DNA of 11,445 nt from Oceanihabitans sp. (GCA_018067265.1 JAGPUY010000373.1:1-11445), one strand, 5' to 3'; positions 1-6,022 are shown, numbered from the stretch's first letter. Program-made: numbers and translations. Notes: generated by a model from the letters alone, not told the origin.

Positions 1-201
1 ATTATAATCTGGCCTTTTGTTGGTGCATTGGTAGGAGAACTAATTAATAAAGCAGATTCTAAAACAGCTATAAAAGCAGCCTTTGGTTCTTTTTTAGGTT
101 TTTTAACAGGAACTTTTTTAAAGTTTATTGTTGCTATCGTTTACTTTGGTTTTTTTATTATGACTTTTTGGGAATACAAAGCCAGCATTTTCAGCTTTTA
201 G
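1..201 (+). CDS. DUF456 family membrane protein, C-terminal part
   Basis: The 66 codons before the TAG stop are the end of a gene that begins outside the window. The visible part reads WPFVGALVGELINKADSK near its start, then a glycine- and phenylalanine-rich stretch (KAAFGSFLGFLTGTFLKF), then a hydrophobic helix ending in FFIMTFWEYK. From memory, the combination of GxxxGELI, a short charged turn, and KAAFGSFLGFLxGTxLK is typical of DUF456, a small integral membrane protein family of unknown function. At least two membrane-spanning segments are visible here. It is the only plus-strand gene in the window and converges on the two-component operon. A hairpin follows 20 nt after the stop. The function is unknown; the family call rests on motif recognition only. 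Confidence 0.75.
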   Translation: MIIWPFVGALVGELINKADSKTAIKAAFGSFLGFLTGTFLKFIVAIVYFGFFIMTFWEYKASIFSF

Positions 202-221
202 TAAACATGTGGGAATAGAAA

Positions 222-259
222 AAGCCTTACAATTTCATAAAAATGAAATCATAAGGCTT
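222..259 (-). terminator. Hairpin terminator between convergent genes
   Basis: AAGCCTTA and ATTTCAT (222-238) pair with ATGAAAT and TAAGGCTT (243-259), with a CA/CA internal mismatch and a 4-nt loop. Read on the minus strand the stem is followed by TTTTTCTATT, so it fits best as the terminator of the response-regulator operon, about 220 nt past its stop. On the plus strand no U-tract follows, but the hairpin sits 20 nt after the DUF456 stop and may also protect that 3' end. Confidence 0.65.
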
Positions 260-353
260 AATTCATGCTATAATCAACATAATTTTATCTGAGGGGACTA
301 ACTAATTACGCGTTGTTGATAGTACTAAGATATATATAATATATAGAATATGC

Positions 354-388
354 TTACGGAAAAACCGTAATTGATTTACGGAAAAACC
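354..388. promoter_or_regulatory. Palindrome TTACGG-A5-CCGTAA plus a 13-bp repeat of its left part
   Basis: Positions 354-370 form a perfect inverted repeat (TTACGG, five A, CCGTAA). The same TTACGGAAAAACC recurs at 376-388, exactly 22 bp on, about two helical turns. This spacing suits tandem binding of a dimeric HTH regulator on one DNA face. An intrinsic terminator is less likely because no U-tract follows on either strand. It lies in the 279-bp gap between convergent genes, 93 bp beyond the stop of the response-regulator gene. That it is a target of that regulator is inference. It could instead be a structured 3' UTR element. Confidence 0.45.
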
Positions 389-480
389 ACACTATTCAAG
401 GTTTTCAAGTCTTTGAAGGTTTCAAAAAAAAGAATAAATTTCAAAAATTAACATTTAGAAAAAGATAATTCGCACAAAAA

Positions 481-1155
481 TTATAAAAATCCTTTATTTC
501 TGGCTTCCTTTAGTAAGGTTTCATCTTGGCTATCTGTGATAGAAAAAACCTCTTTTAAATTCTTTTTTCTTTTTTCAACAGAACTGGTAGAAATACCAAT
601 ATGTTTGGTTAAACTTTTTGTTTTTATGCCTTGCGATAGCAGGTATAAAATTCTTCGATCGATGTCATCTATTTCAATTTCAGATTCTAAAGCTGTTTTC
701 AAATATTTGGTAACCGTGGTACTATAAAATGGTGGATTATTTAAAACGGCCTGAAATGCACTAGCCAATTCTCTAGAAGTTAAATCACTTTTTATAACAA
801 AACCTTCTGGCTTAATTTCTTTAATAATATTATGTATTCTATATGGCTCGTTAAACATGGTAAGAATAACAATTTTTGCACTTGGTAAAATATCTCTAGC
901 GTATTTAGAAAGGTCTTCTCCAGAGGTTATGGTCCCATCGGATGAAGGCGGTAAACTAATATCCATAAACAAGATATCATACGGACTTTCTTCTTCTATA
1001 GACTTTTGCATTAATGCCATAGATTGGTCGCAGGTATTCGCAATATCTATTTGCAATTCTTGTGTTTCTTTTTTGGTCGCTAATAGTGTGTTTTGATAAC
1101 CTTCTATAATCATAGGATGGTCATCTGTCATTAATATTTTAATTATTTCTTGCAT
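481..1155 (-). CDS. LuxR/NarL-type two-component response regulator
   Basis: This 224-residue cytoplasmic protein should be phosphorylated by the kinase encoded just upstream and then bind DNA. Residues 1-140 are a CheY-like receiver: acidic pair D11-D12, phospho-acceptor D65 in LFMDISLP, switch threonine T99 in VILT, and K122 in VIKSD, so all key receiver residues are present. Residues 163-205 form the output helix-turn-helix (LLSQGIKTKSLTKHIGIST, then SSVEKRKKNLKEVF), a divergent LuxR-type domain common among Bacteroidota regulators. The gene starts at ATG 18 nt after the kinase stop and ends in TAA, so the pair forms one operon. A long AT-rich tail with a palindromic repeat and then a terminator hairpin follows. 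Target genes cannot be read from the sequence. Confidence 0.93.
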   Translation of the reverse strand: MQEIIKILMTDDHPMIIEGYQNTLLATKKETQELQIDIANTCDQSMALMQKSIEEESPYDILFMDISLPPSSDGTITSGEDLSKYARDILPSAKIVILTMFNEPYRIHNIIKEIKPEGFVIKSDLTSRELASAFQAVLNNPPFYSTTVTKYLKTALESEIEIDDIDRRILYLLSQGIKTKSLTKHIGISTSSVEKRKKNLKEVFSITDSQDETLLKEARNKGFL

Positions 1156-1173
1156 TTAGTTAGGTCTTTTTTG

Positions 1174-3183
1174 CTAGATAGGAATAGTAATGGCAATGGT
1201 AGTGCCTTTATTTATTTGCGATTTAATTTTTAATACTCCTTTAATTTCTTTGACTCTGGAGGTTATGTTTTTAATACCAATTCCTTTTTTGGATTTGCTT
1301 ACTTCAAAACCAGAACCATCGTCTGTAATTGTGATACAAATTACATTATTTTTTATACTAAAGCTAATTTCTACGATGGAAGCATTAGCATGTTTATATA
1401 TATTTTGAAGGGTTTCTTGTAATATTCTATAGATGTGAATTTTAGTTTTATTGGTTACATTATCCCAATGTATCGAATCACTGTGGGTAAGCTTATAATC
1501 CAATGCATAAGCTCTAGTTTGCGTTTCTAAAAGTGCTTTAATAATATCTGCAAAACCAGATCCCGAAACGAAATCGGTATTTAACTCATGCGATACTTTT
1601 CTTATTTCCTGCTCGATAGCCTGTAACTCGTCTATATAATTTTCTCTAGATTTAATAGCTTCTTCGGTAGAACTCCTATTTAAACTATCTAAACTCAGCC
1701 TAGTTCCAAAAAGTCTTCCTAAAATACCATCGTGAAGTTCTTCAGAAATCCTTCTTTTTTCTGTACTTCTAGCTTCATCAATTTTATCCTGTTGCGACAG
1801 CATAAGATTATAAATTTCTTCATTAGTTTCTTGCTGCTCCTGGACAAACTTTAATTCTTTGTTTTTAGAACGTTGTGTGAAGATAATATATAGTAAAGCA
1901 AGTGTAACCAATAAACCTATAGATATCCACAGGAAGAAAAATCTCTCTTTGGATACTTGTTCTTTTTCCGCTTTTATTTGGTCTGTTTCATAATCTATTC
2001 TAGCAAACTTATTTCGAATAGAACGTTCTGCTTTCTGCAAGCTATCGCTTAATTTGATATACGCATTCAAACTCGTTTTCGCTTTTTCTCCTGTTTCTAT
2101 TTTCGATTTTAACAGAAGTGCTTCTAATATCGTTTCATTTGCGACTAATTCCTCGCCTATTTGATACGCATTATCTACATAATACCTAGCGCTATCTATG
2201 TTTTTTGTTTCTAGATAGAATTCGGATACATCCATACTAATAGATAAAAGACCAACAGCATCGTCTTCTTTTTTACTAATAGCGTAAGCTTCATTAAATA
2301 ATTTTTTAATATCACTATTGCTGGCGGTTTTATTAATAAATTTTGCATTCGCCAATCCGGATAAAATTATAGAATAAGAAGTTGGATCATACGCAAAAAC
2401 AGATTCATCATTATATAGCTTTTGGTACAGTCTTTCTGCGGTTATATAATCTTTTTTTCGTCTATATAAGGCAGCTATATTGATATTAGAAAACAATCTT
2501 TTCTCATAAGAATCCTCCATTCTATCACAAATAGAAAGGGTTTTATTATAATATTCTAAAGCTTTATCGTATTGTTCTAATTCGGCAGAAACTATGGCTA
2601 TTAAATTATTTGCATACCACAAGGTTTCCAAATTATAATCATTCTCTGGTAACTGTTCTATTAAAGCAATAGATTTAATAGCATTGTTTTCACAACCTAT
2701 ATAATCTCTTTCGGTTTCTTGTATATCTGCCATGTTGGCCAATACTTCTCCTTGATTCCTTATATCCTTTAAGGATTCAAATAGTTTAACCGCTTTAAAA
2801 TAATAGTAATAAGCACTATCATGTTTCTCATTGATATGGTGATACAAACCAAGAATATTATTTGCATTTGCAAGCGCTATAGAATCTTGTATTTTGGTTG
2901 CTAATTTTAGATTTTCATGATTAATTTTAAACAAGGAATCATAGTCTCCATGAATAAGAAATAGATAAGAGAGCACCCTTTTACTACTTAACACGGTAGA
3001 GTCTTGATTGGTAACTAAAGAATTCTTAATTGCTTTTCTAGCATATTCAAAACGCATAGCCACTTCAATCTCATTATTATTAGCAAGACTTCGTAATATA
3101 ACAATGCTATCTAATTTTTTATTTTGAGAAAATAAATTAGATGCAAATAGAACCGTAATGATAAAAAGAAAAAATTTATTCAA
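1174..3183 (-). CDS. TPR-containing membrane sensor histidine kinase (HisKA_3 type)
   Basis: The 669-residue product begins with a signal peptide (MNKFFLFIITVLFASNLFSQ). Residues about 40-380 form an exported helical sensor region with TPR-like repeats (for example around 100-138, 185-220 and 230-260). A coiled coil follows (380-414), then one membrane helix (415-436). The cytoplasmic kinase has a HisKA_3 H-box (RRISEELHDGILGRLF, phospho-acceptor H484) and a HATPase_c domain with N-box N594, G1 box DDGSGF (621-626) and G2 box KGIGI (633-637). It belongs to the NarX/DesK-like kinases and should pass phosphate to the adjacent regulator. The start is TTG at 3183: an in-frame TAA lies six codons upstream, no in-frame ATG occurs before codon 43, and only TTG gives an intact signal peptide. 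The signal sensed is unknown. Confidence 0.93.
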   Translation of the reverse strand: MNKFFLFIITVLFASNLFSQNKKLDSIVILRSLANNNEIEVAMRFEYARKAIKNSLVTNQDSTVLSSKRVLSYLFLIHGDYDSLFKINHENLKLATKIQDSIALANANNILGLYHHINEKHDSAYYYYFKAVKLFESLKDIRNQGEVLANMADIQETERDYIGCENNAIKSIALIEQLPENDYNLETLWYANNLIAIVSAELEQYDKALEYYNKTLSICDRMEDSYEKRLFSNINIAALYRRKKDYITAERLYQKLYNDESVFAYDPTSYSIILSGLANAKFINKTASNSDIKKLFNEAYAISKKEDDAVGLLSISMDVSEFYLETKNIDSARYYVDNAYQIGEELVANETILEALLLKSKIETGEKAKTSLNAYIKLSDSLQKAERSIRNKFARIDYETDQIKAEKEQVSKERFFFLWISIGLLVTLALLYIIFTQRSKNKELKFVQEQQETNEEIYNLMLSQQDKIDEARSTEKRRISEELHDGILGRLFGTRLSLDSLNRSSTEEAIKSRENYIDELQAIEQEIRKVSHELNTDFVSGSGFADIIKALLETQTRAYALDYKLTHSDSIHWDNVTNKTKIHIYRILQETLQNIYKHANASIVEISFSIKNNVICITITDDGSGFEVSKSKKGIGIKNITSRVKEIKGVLKIKSQINKGTTIAITIPI

Positions 3184-3204
3184 TGATTTATTTATGTGTT
3201 AAAT

Positions 3205-3212
3205 CAAATTTA
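3205..3212 (-). promoter_or_regulatory. -7 element of the kinase-regulator operon
   Basis: On the minus strand the sequence TAAATTTG matches the Bacteroidota -7 consensus TAnnTTTG exactly, 21 nt upstream of the TTG start. A clear TTTG -33 box is not seen at the usual distance, so the call is moderate. The position between a two-way terminator and the kinase start supports an independent promoter for the operon. Confidence 0.5.
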
Positions 3213-3258
3213 TACTTTTTTAATTAAACAGCATTGAAAATAAATAATTAGCTAAATA

Positions 3259-3296
3259 AAAAAGGTGTTTCCATATATCTTTTGAAACACCTTTTT
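3259..3296. terminator. Two-way intrinsic terminator
   Basis: AAAAAGGTGTTTC (3259-3271) pairs perfectly with GAAACACCTTTTT (3284-3296) around a 12-nt loop. T-tracts flank it on both strands. It lies 14 nt past the stop of the small exported-protein gene and separates that gene from the kinase operon. Confidence 0.8.
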
Positions 3297-3310
3297 AAAA
3301 ATGATATATT

Positions 3311-3478
3311 TTAACTTTGTTGTGGAATTTTAATTCCTTTTTTTTCTTTTTTAAGGGTAACTTTTACAATAGTCTCACTATTTTTATCTTTTTCATGAGA
3401 TGGTTTGTCTTGTGGAGTTAAAGATGCGAAGATTGCACATACTACTGCTACTAATAATGTAATTTTTAGGGATTTCAT
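3311..3478 (-). CDS. Small exported protein of unknown function (55 aa)
   Basis: An ATG at 3478 opens a 55-codon frame ending in TAA at 3311. The product has a basic start (MKSLK), a hydrophobic core (ITLLVAVVCAIFASL) and then a highly charged tail (DKPSHEKDKNSE, VKVTLKKEKKGIKIP). This is the layout of a signal peptide with a mature part of about 35 residues, ending in PQQS. C14 lies inside the hydrophobic core without a good lipobox context, so a lipoprotein is unlikely. A strong two-way terminator starts 14 nt after the stop, and a consensus promoter lies about 215 nt upstream, both of which support a real gene. No family is recognised. It sits immediately upstream of the kinase operon, so a functional link is possible but not shown. 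Confidence 0.7.
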   Translation of the reverse strand: MKSLKITLLVAVVCAIFASLTPQDKPSHEKDKNSETIVKVTLKKEKKGIKIPQQS

Positions 3479-3693
3479 TTTATTTAATTTTATAGTTAAT
3501 AATCTTTTATATATACTTTAGATAAAGCATCTACCAAGGCAAATATCTTTACACAAGAGAAATAGAAAATTTACTGTAAAAAACAAAGTAGACACTAAAT
3601 CTATTTTGAATTTATTGAGGGAATAAATAAAATGAATTAAAAAACCTTAACCAATTGATTTCTAATTTGTTTGAAAAACTAAATTAAGGTTGT

Positions 3694-3727
3694 CAAATAT
3701 ATAGAAATACTAAATTAAGAAAACAAA
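3694..3727 (-). promoter_or_regulatory. Consensus Bacteroidota promoter upstream of the small exported protein
   Basis: On the minus strand TTTG (3724-3727) and TATATTTG (3694-3701) are separated by 22 nt, matching the TTTG / TAnnTTTG pattern. Transcription would start near 3687 and run through about 209 nt of leader before the ATG at 3478. Within and next to this leader, AACCTTAA (3643-3650) and TTAAGGTT (3684-3691) can pair. It might instead drive a small RNA. Confidence 0.5.
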
Positions 3728-3814
3728 AAATACGACAAAACACTTATTTCATCGGTTAAATGTAGGTTTTTTATGTTTAAAATGCAAAAAAAAGGGTAGA
3801 AAACAAAAAAAAGA

Positions 3815-3927
3815 CACCATTTCACAAGTAAAAAAAGAAAGCTATCCATTGGTTTAATTACTTAAATTATGGATAGACTTTAATATCTATCCAATAGCAC
3901 AACGAAATCTTGCCGCTAAAAAAAGCT
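3815..3927. repeat. 113-bp structured direct repeat, copy A
   Basis: It aligns without gaps to 4131-4243 (offset 316) with 17 mismatches, so 96 of 113 positions agree. It contains a hairpin GGATAGA (3871-3877) / TCTATCC (3886-3892). A competing, longer pairing CTATCCAT (3842-3849) / ATGGATAG (3869-3876) encloses GGTTTAA / TTAAATT. Substitutions do not follow a codon pattern, so it is not coding. The similarity stops right after GCTAAAAAAAGCT: the terminator hairpin that adjoins copy B is absent here. Confidence 0.8.
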
Positions 3928-4042
3928 AAATTTATAGTTTGTTTTATTTATAAAGTTGGAGTTAGAAGTATGGAAACACCATAACAGACTGTATTTAAAT
4001 ACTTAATGCTGTACATTACCAAGAACACAAATTAACTAATGA

Positions 4043-4086
4043 AAAAATCTTAAACTCGAGTGTTTTCATTCGGGTTTAAGATTTTT
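4043..4086. terminator. Strong terminator-like hairpin without an evident gene
   Basis: AAAAATCTTAAACTCGA (4043-4059) pairs with TCGGGTTTAAGATTTTT (4070-4086), 17 pairs including one T/G, around a 10-nt loop. The arms end in T-tracts on either strand. No protein gene ends beside it on either strand, so it probably terminates an unrecognised transcript or blocks readthrough. Confidence 0.65.
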
Positions 4087-4123
4087 CACTACTAGGAATA
4101 GACGGGAAATGCTTTAAAATAAA

Positions 4124-4161
4124 AAAGCTTCACAATTTCACAAGTGAAAAAGGAAAGCTTT
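4124..4161 (-). terminator. Terminator-like hairpin at the end of repeat copy B
   Basis: AAAGCTT (4124-4130) pairs with AAGCTTT (4155-4161), and TTTCA with TGAAA (4136-4140 / 4145-4149) inside it. Read on the minus strand it is followed by TTTTTATTTT. It would end a minus-strand RNA covering copy B; in copy A the equivalent outer stem is lost. Confidence 0.45.
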
Positions 4162-4243
4162 CCATCGGTTTAACTACTTAAACCATTGATAGACTTTAAC
4201 ATCTATCAAACAACACAACTAAATCTTATTGCTAAAAAAAGCT
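4131..4243. repeat. 113-bp structured direct repeat, copy B
   Basis: This is the partner of 3815-3927. It holds TGATAGA (4187-4193) / TCTATCA (4202-4208): compared with copy A the outermost pair changes from G-C to T-A, a compensatory double substitution. It also holds a perfect GGTTTAA (4167-4173) / TTAAACC (4178-4184) hairpin with a 4-nt loop. Its right end includes the T-tract (minus strand) of the tRNA-Asp terminator. Together with the flanking hairpins it looks like a compact structured RNA or a duplicated tRNA 3' flank. Confidence 0.8.
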
Positions 4244-4261
4244 TCTCCGAAGAGAAGCTTT
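4234..4261 (-). terminator. tRNA-Asp terminator with UUCG loop
   Basis: AAAGCTTCTC (4238-4247) pairs perfectly with GAGAAGCTTT (4252-4261). On the minus strand the loop is TTCG closed by C-G, an extra-stable tetraloop, followed by seven T. It begins 11 nt past the tRNA 3' end. Confidence 0.9.
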
Positions 4262-4272
4262 AGCAATTTTCG

Positions 4273-4346
4273 CGGTCTGGACGGGACTCGAACCCGCGAC
4301 CCCCTGCGTGACAGGCAGGTATTCTAACCAACTGAACTACCAGACC
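4273..4346 (-). tRNA. tRNA-Asp (anticodon GTC)
   Basis: The minus-strand sequence folds as a complete 74-nt cloverleaf. The acceptor stem is GGTCTGG / CCAGACC with discriminator G. The D arm contains AGTTGGTTA, and the anticodon stem-loop CCTGC-CTGTCAC-GCAGG places GTC as the anticodon. The T arm GCGGG-TTCGAGT-CCCGT contains the invariant TTCGA. CCA is not encoded (GCG follows), so it must be added after transcription. A single tRNA transcription unit is indicated by its own promoter and terminator. Confidence 0.97.
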
Positions 4347-4364
4347 GTTGCCTTATTGCGAGTG

Positions 4365-4395
4365 CAAATATACACACCTTATTTAATATCTCAAA
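4365..4395 (-). promoter_or_regulatory. Promoter of tRNA-Asp
   Basis: On the minus strand TTTG (4392-4395) and TATATTTG (4365-4372) are separated by exactly 19 nt, a textbook Bacteroidota sigma-A promoter. The expected start, near 4358, would leave a leader of about a dozen nucleotides before the mature tRNA 5' end at 4346. Confidence 0.85.
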
Positions 4396-4427
4396 CATTT
4401 TTTTATGTTTTTTTTGAAAAAAAATTA

Positions 4428-5357
4428 TCAAACAAAATTCCTACGCTCTACCATGTAGGTTGTCAGGATATTATCAAAATTTTTATTTATGTCCGCTTCC
4501 ACATATTTTATTCTGTACTGCCCACATTTCAATCGTAGGGCATCAAAATATTGCGAAACGGCCTTCTCATAATTCGCTTTTACGGTTTCTGCGTACAAAT
4601 TTATGTGTTCTCCGGTTTCTACATCTATAAAACGCTTTGGCTTATTATCAAAATCGAAGCTTAACTCCTTGTTTTTATCAAATACATGAAATAGCACTAC
4701 TTCATGTTTATTGTGCTTTAAATGACGTAATGCTTCAAATAGCTTCACTTCATCTTCACTCGTTTGAAACATGTCTGTAAAAAGGAATATTAAAGAGCGT
4801 CTGTGTATCTTTTCTGCTATTAGGTGTAAATAGTTGTAGGTTTCGGTTTTCTTGTTTAGCGCCTTCGTAATTACCGCATCACTAAGCTGACCAAGTAACA
4901 TTTGATGATGACGCTCACTTCCTTTTTCTGGTGCGTAAAAATCATACTTATCGCTATAGATACTTAAACCTACTGCATCGCGTTGTTTTTTTAACATGTG
5001 CATTAAAGATGCAGAAGCTAATGCCGAAAAGGCTACTTTGTTTAAATGGCTAATAGTAAAATCTTGCATCTCAGGATAATGCATAGAACTACTATTATCT
5101 AAAATAATATGACAACGCAAATTGGTTTCGTCATCATAACGTTTGGTGTATAGCTTGTCTGTTTTTGCAAAAAGTTTCCAGTCGATATGTCTAGTACTTT
5201 CGCCTTGATTGTAGATTTTATGCTCTGCAAATTCTGCTGAAAAACCGTGAAACGGACTTTTATGCATACCAGAAATAAAGCCTTCTACCACTTGCTTGGC
5301 AAGAAACTCCAGATTTTTAAATCCACCAGCTTTATTTAGTTCGTCTCTTAAATTCAT
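4428..5357 (-). CDS. DUF58 / von Willebrand A-like protein
   Basis: The 309-residue product is soluble, with no membrane helix or signal peptide. Its DUF58 signature runs from GFSAEFAEHKIYNQGEST (38-55) through RHIDWKLFAKTDKLYTKRY (56-74). The following vWA-like fold has a MIDAS-type metal motif DNSSS (D87, S89, S91) and a later TD (194-195). DUF58 proteins often accompany MoxR-type AAA ATPases as chaperone-like partners, but no moxR lies in this window. The gene follows trxA on the same strand, though 272 bp of hairpin-rich sequence and the trxA terminator separate them. It starts at ATG and ends in TGA. A weak T/A-rich hairpin follows, and the tRNA-Asp promoter begins 33 bp later. The exact role is unknown. 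Confidence 0.9.
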   Translation of the reverse strand: MNLRDELNKAGGFKNLEFLAKQVVEGFISGMHKSPFHGFSAEFAEHKIYNQGESTRHIDWKLFAKTDKLYTKRYDDETNLRCHIILDNSSSMHYPEMQDFTISHLNKVAFSALASASLMHMLKKQRDAVGLSIYSDKYDFYAPEKGSERHHQMLLGQLSDAVITKALNKKTETYNYLHLIAEKIHRRSLIFLFTDMFQTSEDEVKLFEALRHLKHNKHEVVLFHVFDKNKELSFDFDNKPKRFIDVETGEHINLYAETVKANYEKAVSQYFDALRLKCGQYRIKYVEADINKNFDNILTTYMVERRNFV

Positions 5358-5370
5358 TACCGTATTTTTA

Positions 5371-5555
5371 ACTCTCCTTCTTTTTAAAGAGGAGTGGCTT
5401 TATGCAAAAAAAGCATAAAGTCGAGGTGGTTTCGCGTTAAGGATTGCAGCGGTATCCTTTTTTGTTTTTTACAAAAAAATAGGCCATTCGACTCCGCTCA
5501 GGATAAACGCCAATCCTGGTTTTCTTTTGCTTTTTTCACCAAAGAAAAACCGCCC
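5371..5555. repeat. Composite hairpin-rich intergenic repeat
   Basis: The gap between trxA and the DUF58 gene is built from short elements: CTTTATGC / GCATAAAG (5398-5405 / 5413-5420); GGATTGCAGCGGTATCC followed by TTTTTTG / CAAAAAAA (5458-5464 / 5472-5479); CATTCGACTCCGCTCAGG (5485-5502); and GGTTTTCTTT / AAAGAAAAACC (5518-5551). From memory, elements of the type GCGTTAAGGATTGCAGCGG and TTCGACTCCGCTCAGG recur between genes in many Flavobacteriaceae genomes. This was not searched. No coding frame or promoter is apparent. Confidence 0.5.
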
Positions 5556-5576
5556 CAATTATAATAGCTCTAAACT

Positions 5577-5607
5577 AAAAAAGGTTTGCCATAACAGCAA
5601 ACCTTTT
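5577..5607 (-). terminator. trxA terminator
   Basis: AAAAGGTTTGC (5579-5589) pairs perfectly with GCAAACCTTTT (5597-5607) around a 7-nt loop. On the minus strand a six-T tract follows. It lies 22 nt after the trxA stop and suggests that trxA is transcribed apart from the DUF58 gene, or that readthrough is limited. Confidence 0.88.
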
Positions 5608-5629
5608 ATCTTTTCTTTTACGTTATATA

Positions 5630-5947
5630 TTATAAAAGTGCATCGATTGCTTCTGCATACGCAGTTTTTGGAGCAACACCTACTTGACGACCTACAACTT
5701 CTCCGTTTTGAAAAATTAAAACCGTTGGTATGTTACGCACACCATATTTGGCAGCAAATTCATGGTTTGCATCTACGTCTAACTTACCTACAACCGCTTT
5801 ACCGTCGTATTCTGTGCTAATTTCGTCAATGATTGGTCCAACCATTCTACATGGTCCACACCAAGCTGCCCAAAAGTCAACCATTACTGGTTTGTCACTT
5901 TTTAATACTGTTTCTTCAAAGTTTGCATCTGTGATTTCTAATGCCAT
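5630..5947 (-). CDS. trxA: Thioredoxin
   Basis: A cytoplasmic disulfide reductase that receives electrons from thioredoxin reductase and reduces targets such as ribonucleotide reductase and peroxiredoxins. The 105-residue length is normal for a stand-alone thioredoxin. The active site is FWAAWCGPC with cysteines C30 and C33; D24 (buried acid) and cis-proline P74 (RNIPT) are in place. The C-terminal glycines of GEVVGRQVG are also typical. There is no signal peptide, so it is the cytosolic form. It starts at ATG 309 bp downstream of dnaE and ends in TAA. A terminator follows 22 nt on, so it is probably monocistronic. Confidence 0.97.
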   Translation of the reverse strand: MALEITDANFEETVLKSDKPVMVDFWAAWCGPCRMVGPIIDEISTEYDGKAVVGKLDVDANHEFAAKYGVRNIPTVLIFQNGEVVGRQVGVAPKTAYAEAIDALL

Positions 5948-5987
5948 AATTTTATGTTTTAATTGAGTTTTACTTCATGTTAATATG

Positions 5988-6022
5988 CAATATTAGTCAA
6001 AAAAATCGCTAAAGCTTACAAA
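5988..6022 (-). promoter_or_regulatory. Possible trxA promoter
   Basis: On the minus strand TTTG (6019-6022) and TAATATTG (5988-5995) are 23 nt apart. The -7 box has one mismatch to TAnnTTTG and the spacer is at the long end of the usual range. The distance of about 40 nt to the trxA ATG is reasonable. It is the best candidate in the gap, but weak. Confidence 0.3.

Larger units (their letters stand above)
3479..4272. other. Gene-free stretch with repeats and hairpins
   Basis: About 790 bp without a convincing protein gene: frames on both strands are short and AT-biased. The stretch holds the long leader and promoter of the small exported-protein gene (3479-3727), two copies of a 113-bp structured repeat (3815-3927 and 4131-4243), an isolated 17-bp hairpin between them (4043-4086), and the terminator of tRNA-Asp (4234-4261). 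Such dense structure suggests untranslated RNA or remains of a duplication rather than neutral spacer. Confidence 0.6.

Noticed and set aside
354..370. TTACGG hairpin as the intrinsic terminator of the response-regulator gene
   Set aside because: The stem is only 6 bp and neither strand has a U-tract after it; the hairpin at 222-259 fits better.
3713..3848. A minus-strand frame of about 44 codons (start MDSFLFLLVKW) running from repeat copy A
   Set aside because: It is phenylalanine/leucine-rich translation of T-tracts, begins inside the structured repeat, and has no supporting leader or terminator.
3815..4243. CRISPR array or MITE
   Set aside because: There are only two diverged 113-bp copies with one unequal spacer, and no terminal inverted repeats or target-site duplication were found.
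4131..4346. tRNA-Asp with adjacent repeats as an integration site (attL/attR)
   Set aside because: The repeats do not contain any part of the tRNA gene, no integrase is present, and the 316-bp interval is too small to be an island.
4308..4538. A plus-strand frame of 76 codons
   Set aside because: It overlaps the tRNA-Asp gene and the end of the DUF58 gene on the other strand, and has no recognisable domain.
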